Assembly: GCA_029259355.1 (NCBI GenBank)
Contig: JAPDIZ010000002.1
Location: 310,001 to 374,000, forward strand
Direction: 5' to 3'
DNA from: Candidatus Bathyarchaeota archaeon
Lineage (GTDB): Archaea; Thermoproteota; Bathyarchaeia; JAPDIZ01
DNA: 64,000 nt
The translations under genes and the position numbers were made by a program. Shown piece after piece: positions 54,550 to 61,714 of this stretch; the stretch's first letter is position 1; each line of letters opens with the position of its first letter. The notes below the pieces were generated by a model that saw nothing but the letters and a program-made list of their open reading frames with translations, was not told where the DNA came from and made no database searches.

Positions 54550-55940
54550 ATGCGAACCCTTTCCTCAACGCGAACATATCGATTAGCAAGTTCACGAAGC
54601 ACCGCGTCTATACAAGTTTCAGAGAGCCCTTCATTAGAGACTTCTAGTGGGGTTACTTCTCCACTTCTCCTCTCAACGACGTAGACAGCGACATCCTCAG
54701 GGTTTAGCCCCTCCTCTCTCCGATAACCAAGCTTTTCCTTTTCTTCGGGAGATAGCTTACTCAGCCTAACTAGATTGTTGACTTCGTCGATAATGTGAAC
54801 ACTATGGGTGGTCGCCACAACATCAACATCATACCTAGAGAGCAGAGCAAGAGCTCTAGCAACAGCGCTTTGAGCATCAGGATGTAAGTGGGCTTCTGGC
54901 TCCTCAACCATAAACATGTAGCCCGGAGCCAGTACATGTCTCATAGCGCCTACTAGGGGAGCGATTTCCCTAGCTCCCGAAGGAGCTCTTTCCAACGGAA
55001 TCTTGAGGTTATGCGTTCTATCGACGACCAAAACCTTAGGTGTTTCTTGCCTAGCGAAGTGAAACTCCATCTCAAGCAAATTCTCGAGAAAATCAGCTAT
55101 CGAAGCGATTTTCTCATCTTTGATCTCTGGCGCCATCGAAACCAACTGCTTAAAAAACTCTCGATCAATCGCACTAACCGTTAAAACCTGCTCACGCATC
55201 GAAATCAGTACGTGAGATACAGGAGCAAGAAACCTTAGCATACCAGCCCTGCCATCAGGAGATATAAAGACATCTGGTACAAGCGGACAGTAGCCGAAAG
55301 CGCAGAAAACTAAACTCGGGATACCCAGCGTTAGCTGGTCGCCGAACCGTATCACGTCACTTAAGGGCAGTAACAAGGATTCGACAACCTCTTTATCGGG
55401 GCCTAAAACCTCGAGCGTAATAGTATTCCATACAGGAGGCTCTACGTTGTAGTCAAAAAACTTTTCGAAAAAATCAATTGCTTCAGGGAAATTCTCAACC
55501 CTAAAGCTACCATCTTTGTTAATCTTAGCGCTAAGAATGGGTATGTCGTTGTCCGAGATTACCGTGATCTCCGCATAATCTCCACTACCACCGACAAGCT
55601 CTGAAACAGAAGATACCATGAAAACGTCTTCAATAAGCCTCTTTAGAGATTTCTCAATTAACCTATCCATGTTTTCAACAAACCATCGGTAAAACGACGA
55701 GATCTGCTCCCTAACTTCCTCACTACTTCCCTTCTTAGAAAGCTCTAGAATCTTTGGAAAAATCCTGCCGATGTGCTCAGAGATTTCCCTAAAATCAGGT
55801 TCTGCATTAATCAAGGTCCATAGGAGGTAGAGGAGGTAGGACTTACCAGATGCGTTAGCACCAACAAATAGCGTTAAGGGCTTTACCTCAACATCTGCTT
55901 TAGCAATAGGTCCAAAGTTCTTTACAGCAAGTTTCAACAC
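54540..55940 (-). CDS. AAA/ABC-type ATPase, DUF3696/OLD-like
   Basis: LKLAVKNFGPIAKADVEVKP then FVGANASGKS (Walker A, 27-34) begin an ABC/SMC-like ATPase. APSGAREIAPLVGAMRH is a signature-like segment. MFMVEEPEAHLHPDAQSA is Walker B with the D-loop region, and VVATTHSVHIIDEVN is the H-loop. About 300 residues of helical insert lie between. GTG 55940, 5 bp after GGAGG, gives this start; the open stretch to 56012 is not family-like. OLD-family ATPases pair with nucleases in phage defence. Here the nuclease is a separate overlapping gene. Confidence 0.82.
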   Translation of the reverse strand: MLKLAVKNFGPIAKADVEVKPLTLFVGANASGKSYLLYLLWTLINAEPDFREISEHIGRIFPKILELSKKGSSEEVREQISSFYRWFVENMDRLIEKSLKRLIEDVFMVSSVSELVGGSGDYAEITVISDNDIPILSAKINKDGSFRVENFPEAIDFFEKFFDYNVEPPVWNTITLEVLGPDKEVVESLLLPLSDVIRFGDQLTLGIPSLVFCAFGYCPLVPDVFISPDGRAGMLRFLAPVSHVLISMREQVLTVSAIDREFFKQLVSMAPEIKDEKIASIADFLENLLEMEFHFARQETPKVLVVDRTHNLKIPLERAPSGAREIAPLVGAMRHVLAPGYMFMVEEPEAHLHPDAQSAVARALALLSRYDVDVVATTHSVHIIDEVNNLVRLSKLSPEEKEKLGYRREEGLNPEDVAVYVVERRSGEVTPLEVSNEGLSETCIDAVLRELANRYVRVEERVRMCQ

Positions 55941-56067
55941 ACAATCCTCCAGCTTCGCATACCACAACGACAACTTATATCCTTTCCCTAGACAGCCCCA
56001 AAGTATTGCCAAAGAAAAAGAGACTAAGAGGTATTCAGACTACACTCTCTCCAAAGCAACACAGGCA

Positions 56068-56562
56068 ATGCCAATTATCTCCGAATACAATCCTAGCTAA
56101 ACCACTCCCACCTATCGACGCAGCCCACTCCCAAGATTCGCATTCGCTGCAACAACATGCAAAGATTCAGTAGTTTCCGCAGGAAACCTCATCCCACTTT
56201 ACGGGAGTAGATATCTTCGGAACAAACCACTAAAAATAGATCGAGAATACCCCCAACAAAAAATACTCAACACAGGAGACTACAGCTACTACGACCCAGC
56301 ACTAGTCAAAAGAGGCGACATATCAATAGAGAAAACCCCCAAGAATACGTAACTTTGCCTAAAGCACTCACAGACGAATTAAAACTAAAGCTATACAACG
56401 CCGAAAAACAAGCCACAGAACTAAACAAAATAAGCCAAAATAATAACACAACAACAAAACCTAAGAAAATACCTAGAAACAAAGAAACAACTCGACGAAA
56501 AAACACAAAAAATAACACAAAAAATCTACGAAGAAATAGCCAAACAAGCCATACTCTCATAA
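56068..56562 (+). pseudogene. Decayed gene with one stop and two frame shifts
   Basis: Protein-like sequence runs continuously through three frames: MPIISEYNPS, stop at 56098, then SPLPRFAFAATTCKDSVVSA, LIPLYGSRYLRNKPLKI and NTGDYSYYDPALVKRGDISI. After one missing base at the C-run near 56335 it reads EYVTLPKALTDELKLKLYNA. After another shift near 56445 it reads LRKYLETKKQLDEKTQKIT, ending at 56562. The 3' half is extremely A-rich. I do not recognise the family. It is convergent with the winged-helix gene. Confidence 0.5.
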
Positions 56563-56569
56563 GGGAGAT

Positions 56570-57100
56570 TTAGTCCTTAACCCATTCCTCACGCAGCAAA
56601 TTATGGGAAACTTCAGAGTTGCTAATCAATATATCCAAGACTCTTTGAAGAGAGTTTGATAAAGCTCTGATATAGCCCTGAAACCTCTCCTGAACCCTAC
56701 CACGAAACTCCTCGGCATCAGATGAAGATATGGCTGCCAACTCAACTTCCGTAACGAAAGCGGCGCACAAAACCCTAAAAACATCCCAAACAGCATCAAC
56801 AAAAGCATCCTTATCCATTCGCCGAACAGCGTCCGCAATCACCTTATAGTCTATGAAATCACCAAAAATATCCAAAGAATCGAGAGCACACAGCGTAACC
56901 TCTGCCCTATAAACAACTTGATCATCATCCCTAATTGCCTTAGAAATAAAGCCTAACCCTCTCAGCTTGTTAAGAGCCCTATGCAGCGTAGACCTACTAA
57001 AACCAGACTTCTCAAGCAACTCACTCCAAGTAAGACCCCTACGATACCGATTTAACAAACCAAGAACCCTAAGTTCGCTTTTAACGAGATAAGATTTCAT
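56570..57100 (-). CDS. Winged-helix transcriptional regulator
   Basis: The N-terminal ~65 residues (VLGLLNRYRRGLTWSELLEK, SGFSRSTLHRALNKLRGLG) form a MarR/MTH-like winged helix. The C-terminal ~100 residues are helical (IADAVRRMDKDAFVDAVWDV) and probably dimerise or sense a ligand. AGGTGG sits 7 bp before the ATG. The palindrome at 57116-57133 lies between a shared TATA box and its start, so it probably represses itself and the divergent membrane gene. The effector is unknown. Confidence 0.75.
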   Translation of the reverse strand: MKSYLVKSELRVLGLLNRYRRGLTWSELLEKSGFSRSTLHRALNKLRGLGFISKAIRDDDQVVYRAEVTLCALDSLDIFGDFIDYKVIADAVRRMDKDAFVDAVWDVFRVLCAAFVTEVELAAISSSDAEEFRGRVQERFQGYIRALSNSLQRVLDILISNSEVSHNLLREEWVKD

Positions 57101-57115
57101 ATTTTAACCACCTAA

Positions 57116-57154
57116 TTCGAACTTTAGTTCGAAAAAGATTTAAATTTTTCGAAC
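57116..57154 (+). promoter_or_regulatory. Divergent promoter with TTCGAAC operator sites
   Basis: TTCGAAC at 57116-57122 and GTTCGAA at 57127-57133 form a perfect palindrome with a 4-bp centre. A further TTCGAAC is at 57148-57154. Between them ATTTAAAT (57138-57145), itself palindromic, can act as TATA box in both directions. Operators would thus lie just downstream of the box for each gene. Confidence 0.65.
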
Positions 57155-57178
57155 CCATATAATATAAGGGAGGCGAAT

Positions 57179-57445
57179 TTGGTGGATTATGAGGAAGCCC
57201 TTCTATTAATCGCCATATTATTCGTCATAGTGCTACCATTCGTTCTATGCCTTGAAGTAATTGAAGATCTTTTCATAAATACTTTTCAGCAAGTTATCAA
57301 AGGAACTGTAACTCCTTTTAGAGACTATACTCCGCCCGAATATCGAGACGAGTTTGATGCCAAAATCGGATTGTTGCTCACAATGATCCCAATTGTAATT
57401 ACAATTTTTGGAATAGCTCAATTATATGTCAAATTCAGATGGTAA
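57179..57445 (+). CDS. Small membrane protein divergent from the regulator
   Basis: 88 residues with two membrane helices: ALLLIAILFVIVLPFVLCL near the N-terminus and IGLLLTMIPIVITIFGIAQL near the C-terminus. A polar loop of ~35 residues (VTPFRDYTPPEYRDEFDAK) joins them. GGGAGG lies just ahead of TTG 57179/GTG 57182. No family is recognised. Tight control by the palindromic operator and location beside defence genes would fit a membrane-acting effector or a transport accessory; neither is shown. Confidence 0.65.
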   Translation: MVDYEEALLLIAILFVIVLPFVLCLEVIEDLFINTFQQVIKGTVTPFRDYTPPEYRDEFDAKIGLLLTMIPIVITIFGIAQLYVKFRW

Positions 57446-57502
57446 CAACAAACACTTTTTATAGCAAATATTTTTGAAAAGCCCCAGCACCACTCACAAC
57501 TG

Positions 57503-58444
57503 CTATACTAAGCCCAGCTCATTTTCAAGCTCCTTAACCCGCTTCTTTTCCTCATAGAACTCGCGAAGCCTTTCAACGGTTATCACCCTAAAGACGCTTT
57601 CAACCTCGTGGAAGGTGCCTGAGATCCACTTCATAGCTTCCTCCATTCTCTCACGAGTCGTAACCAAAACTGGAATCGAGTTCCAAACATCGTAGGCATG
57701 CTTAAGTTTAACCAAATCAGCGTAGAGATTGCCTGCCAAACTAACCTCAAAGACCATATAGGGCACGCTTTTAGGAGTCCTACGCCACACAACATCAACA
57801 AACTTGTTCTCCAAAGGATATTCCTTAACCGGGTTCTTGCCCTGAATAAGCCCAATCTCATAGATCAAATCCCTTACTTCGTCATGACTAGGTGTAGGCG
57901 AAGGCCTCCTAACTATGTTTCTTGCCCTAAGTTCATTCAAAATAGCCTCAAAAGACGAATACGAATAAGTAACGACACCACCTCTCTGATCGCCAAAGAT
58001 AAAAAGCGACCATCTATCCGCAAACGCCTTTAGAGCACGTACACCAAAAGCCGAAGCCAATTCCTCCCTTCTCACAGGCCTAAAACCATCAAACCACTCG
58101 AGCCTAAACGGCGAAGACCTAGAAGGCTCATGCAACCGAGGCAAAACAAACCTCAACCTAATCTGAAGAGGATAGCTTCGAGGACCCCTAACCCAGTAAT
58201 CCACAGGCTCCGAAGACTCCCACTTATCCACCACCTCACAAAAAGCCCAAACACCCCGAACACCACCATGCTCAAAATAAAGCAACACAGGCATACCACG
58301 CTCCAAAAGCTCCCACTTCCTTCGATTAGTGCCTAATTTATCAATCCTAAAACCCCACAAACCCTCCTCCAAAATCGACCTAAAATGAGGATGCGAAGAA
58401 CCCACAACATTAACCAAAGCACCAATTTGTGGCATAAGCCTCAC
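57503..58444 (-). CDS. EVE-like (PUA-fold) domain fused to a nuclease-like C-terminus
   Basis: Residues ~8-105 (HPHFRSILEEGLWGFRIDKL, LERGMPVLLYFEHGGVRGVW) follow the pattern of EVE domains, which bind modified bases in DNA or RNA. After a linker, residues ~190-285 (HDEVRDLIYEIGLIQGKNP, FVDVVWRR, YMVFEVSLAGN) look like a PD-(D/E)xK fold: conserved Asp, then Glu, but the usual Lys is Ser (EVS). EVE domains occur fused to restriction nucleases that attack modified DNA. It is divergent from the DUF499 gene across 252 bp. The fusion reading is moderate in confidence. Confidence 0.68.
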   Translation of the reverse strand: MRLMPQIGALVNVVGSSHPHFRSILEEGLWGFRIDKLGTNRRKWELLERGMPVLLYFEHGGVRGVWAFCEVVDKWESSEPVDYWVRGPRSYPLQIRLRFVLPRLHEPSRSSPFRLEWFDGFRPVRREELASAFGVRALKAFADRWSLFIFGDQRGGVVTYSYSSFEAILNELRARNIVRRPSPTPSHDEVRDLIYEIGLIQGKNPVKEYPLENKFVDVVWRRTPKSVPYMVFEVSLAGNLYADLVKLKHAYDVWNSIPVLVTTRERMEEAMKWISGTFHEVESVFRVITVERLREFYEEKKRVKELENELGLV

Positions 58445-58696
58445 CCTAAAGCAAGTTATTTGTGATACTATCGCATAACATTAGCTAACATAGGCACTAT
58501 ATATTAACTTCCTATCAATAACCTCTCACTTCACCGATCTTTTTATTCAAAATTGGCTAGCTCTAAACATATGCTTCTTAAATATGGCCATCTCTATAAA
58601 AAATACGACGAAATTGTGAGTGAGCGATAAGAATTAAAAACTCATATATCCATAATAAATCTTCGCGAATACTTTTACCGAGGGGTAGGTAAGCAA

Positions 58697-61600
58697 ATGG
58701 CTCAAGGATGGAAAGCATTTGACGAGATAGAGAAAGGAGAAATTACTGACGCTTCGTTTGTCGCAAACCTCTGGAGAGTATGTATTGGTGATCCCTATGT
58801 AGATGATCGATATAAGGATCCTAGAAAGTTCTTTGAGAGAACGTACATCTCTGAAGGACTCTATTACGTGCTACGAAATGCTCTTCAGAGAGTCGCAAGC
58901 GGAGAAGGCGAGCCCGTAATCCTTCTCAGAACCACGTTTGGAGGAGGAAAAACCCACACCCTCATAGCTATCTATCACGCTCTGACTCATCCAGAAGTAT
59001 TGAAAGAGCTTACCGCTCTGAAAGGTCTTGCATCTATTGATGACATTCGTCCTGTAGTGATAGCTTTTGATGGAGCCGAACTTGACCCTCTTCGACTGCT
59101 TGATAAGTATGGAGCTCGAAATATGTGGCAATTTTTGGCGCTACAACTTTCTCAAAAAATCTCCTCTGAGATTACAAAGGAGTTTGTTTCAAAATATGCA
59201 GATCCCCACCAAGTACCTGGTGCCGAAGCCATTGGGGAAGTTCTAAGGGATATCGAACAGCTGGGGTATGCCCCAGTTTTTCTTTTGGACGAGGTTCCTG
59301 AATACGTAAGGCGGCTTCAGATATCTGATGAGAAACAGGCCCAAGCAACTCTTCGCTTCATAGACTCGCTCGCTAGAGCCGTTGCATCCTCCGGAAAATC
59401 GCTCCTAGTAATCGCGATCCCTGACGTAGAGCAATACATGGATATTAACCGCCTTATGCTAAGTGCCCTCGAGAGTTTAGAGCGCGTTGCACGTCCGAAA
59501 AACATCGTCGGTAGAGGAGAAGCGGCTCAGGTACTTCGTCAGGCCTTGCTAAAAGATGTGGATATGAACTTAGGTATGAAAAAGGTCGATGAGTATTATC
59601 GGATATACGAAGAACATTCACAGCAATTTCCGCCTTATGTCTCTACAAAAGATTTTTTGGAAAAAATGCGTAGCCACTACCCTTTCCATCCACAGTATGT
59701 TGACCTTCTTTACGACAAAATATCAACGCTGTCCTCATTCCAGAGCACAAGAGATGTCCTAAGACTAACTGCTAGGGTACTACACGGCATGCATCTTCGT
59801 GGAGATGACGGAGAACTAGTGATGGTTTCAGATATTGATGCGGCTAATCCTTCAATTTTAGATGAATTACTAGATAGACACGGATATCGTAGCCTAAGGG
59901 TAGCTGTGGAAAGCGACCTCGAGATCGCTAAACCAATAGATGAACAGTGGATTATGAGGGGTTTGCCCAGACTCGCCCTTCCAGTTTACTCCACAGTGTT
60001 AGTCTATAGCCTAGCTGGGGAAGCAGCTTCTCTAAAGGACATAACTCTTGCGACAATACGGCCAAGAATGCTACCTCATCCAGTAGCTAGCATCCTTGAA
60101 CAATTCCATGAACAAGCCCCTCACCTGCGCCAAACTAAGATCGATGGCGAAAATAGGTACGTGATCACAGAGCGGGTTAAGTGGCGCAGGCTTGTGGAAA
60201 ACCTAGCTAGAGAAGTAGAGGACGAAGATGCTCGAGAACTGTTTAAAGATCAGTTAATAAGCGCGACAAAAAATTGGGGTCGAAGAATATTTCGCAACAT
60301 CATTGTTTGGCCGACCTCTCCAGCGGATATAAGTGACGACCCATCTCTGAAAGCCATCTTTCTCGATCCATCTCTGGTGATGAAGTGCGTTGCCCAAAAT
60401 ACCTTAAATTCGCTTCTAGATTTCTATGCCTTTTACGCCGATCCCGCTAAACAACAATATAGAGAGTATCGGAATTCATTGATCTTCTTTATACCAGATC
60501 TTCGCATATATGATGAGGCATTAAAAACAGCTAAGCGTATTATAGCAGCTAACAGAATTAAGCAAGCTAAAGAAACCTATGCGCTAACAAATGAAGATCT
60601 CGAAGAAATAAATGATGCCATAGCTGAATGGCTGAACAAGAAGCTTAGAGATGAAATTCCAGCAGTAATGTATGGAGAAGTCTACTTCCCCATAGGTGGA
60701 AAAGAAGGGGGGCTTAAATACGGAAGCAGCAAGTTCAGAGAAGCAAATCCAATCGAGGCTGCTCAAAAAGTGCTGTATGAAAACAGTAAAGTAGTTAGAG
60801 AAATTTCGGATGAATATACGTTTGAAGTGATAAGGGGAGTTTTTGAAACAGGTATTGAAGAGATATCGATGGGGGAGTTAGCCGAAATCTTTGCCAAAGA
60901 TCCAGAAAAACCGTACGTTCTAGGTGCAAGAGAGAAAATCCTTGAAAACATACGTAAGCTAGTGAGAGAGGGTCTTTTGGTTCTACGGAAAGGTGATAAG
61001 GTATACTGTAGCGTAGATGTATGGCCGATCACAAGCGGAGATTCTCTGATATCTGGTGAGATAGCTGTCAAAAAAGGCCTTTGTGTCAAAGTCAACGGAA
61101 GATATAGGCCTCCCATACCTGAGGGATGCATAAACCCGAGATGGAGTGAAGAAGAAGCTAGATGGATTTGTGAAGAGGAGATAGAAGAGGAATCACCAAT
61201 TGAAAGCGAGGAAGAAGAGCAAAAACCTATTGAAGAAATCCAGCCAATAATCTTAGAGAATGCCACACTTGATCAGCTGGTACAAGAACTCCAGCAAAAA
61301 GGAGAATGCGTGCTAGAGAATCTCAGTATATATCTAACTCAGCCCACAGATAGGACGAGCGAGGAAATCAAATTCCTAAAATCGATTTCGCAAAGCTTTA
61401 CCTACTTAGAACAGAGAGGATATAAAGAGACTCTGTCGCTATTTGCTGAAATCCAAGATCCCGAAGGTCTTAAAAAACTCAAACTAACTGGAGACATCAG
61501 CACTTCCAGAGCAATAAGGGAAGTATTGGATCTCTTAGATAGATTGGGGTCAAAGACTATGCGATATGAGCTAACTTTAACTTACGGAGGTGGAGAACAG

Positions 61601-61714
61601 CGACTTGTTTCAGCTGATGAAGTGGTTAAGCAAGCAATAGGAATTAGGCTGCTACTAGACAAATATAAGACTCATAGGTTTAGTGCTAGGGCAAGGCTTA
61701 GGGCAGCAGCCTAG
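58697..61714 (+). CDS. DUF499 (COG1483) large ATPase
   Basis: 1005 residues. TTFGGGKTHTLIAIYHAL contains Walker A (79-86), and YAPVFLLDEVPEYVRRL contains Walker B (195-200). VVIAFDGAELDPLRL and the ~600 following residues match large DUF499 ATPases. Residues ~830-860 are an acidic linker, and the last ~150 residues are a separate helical and sheet domain. DUF499 and DUF1156 proteins recur together in predicted archaeal and bacterial defence loci; here DUF1156 is next door but convergent. ATG 58697 has AGGTAAG ahead. The gene's codons are more A/T-rich than the housekeeping region. Confidence 0.88.
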   Translation: MAQGWKAFDEIEKGEITDASFVANLWRVCIGDPYVDDRYKDPRKFFERTYISEGLYYVLRNALQRVASGEGEPVILLRTTFGGGKTHTLIAIYHALTHPEVLKELTALKGLASIDDIRPVVIAFDGAELDPLRLLDKYGARNMWQFLALQLSQKISSEITKEFVSKYADPHQVPGAEAIGEVLRDIEQLGYAPVFLLDEVPEYVRRLQISDEKQAQATLRFIDSLARAVASSGKSLLVIAIPDVEQYMDINRLMLSALESLERVARPKNIVGRGEAAQVLRQALLKDVDMNLGMKKVDEYYRIYEEHSQQFPPYVSTKDFLEKMRSHYPFHPQYVDLLYDKISTLSSFQSTRDVLRLTARVLHGMHLRGDDGELVMVSDIDAANPSILDELLDRHGYRSLRVAVESDLEIAKPIDEQWIMRGLPRLALPVYSTVLVYSLAGEAASLKDITLATIRPRMLPHPVASILEQFHEQAPHLRQTKIDGENRYVITERVKWRRLVENLAREVEDEDARELFKDQLISATKNWGRRIFRNIIVWPTSPADISDDPSLKAIFLDPSLVMKCVAQNTLNSLLDFYAFYADPAKQQYREYRNSLIFFIPDLRIYDEALKTAKRIIAANRIKQAKETYALTNEDLEEINDAIAEWLNKKLRDEIPAVMYGEVYFPIGGKEGGLKYGSSKFREANPIEAAQKVLYENSKVVREISDEYTFEVIRGVFETGIEEISMGELAEIFAKDPEKPYVLGAREKILENIRKLVREGLLVLRKGDKVYCSVDVWPITSGDSLISGEIAVKKGLCVKVNGRYRPPIPEGCINPRWSEEEARWICEEEIEEESPIESEEEEQKPIEEIQPIILENATLDQLVQELQQKGECVLENLSIYLTQPTDRTSEEIKFLKSISQSFTYLEQRGYKETLSLFAEIQDPEGLKKLKLTGDISTSRAIREVLDLLDRLGSKTMRYELTLTYGGGEQRLVSADEVVKQAIGIRLLLDKYKTHRFSARARLRAAA

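Noticed and set aside
56306-56560. Hydrophobic minus-strand frame of 84 codons
   Set aside because: Antisense of A-rich decayed coding sequence, which produces Phe/Leu/Val runs resembling a membrane protein.
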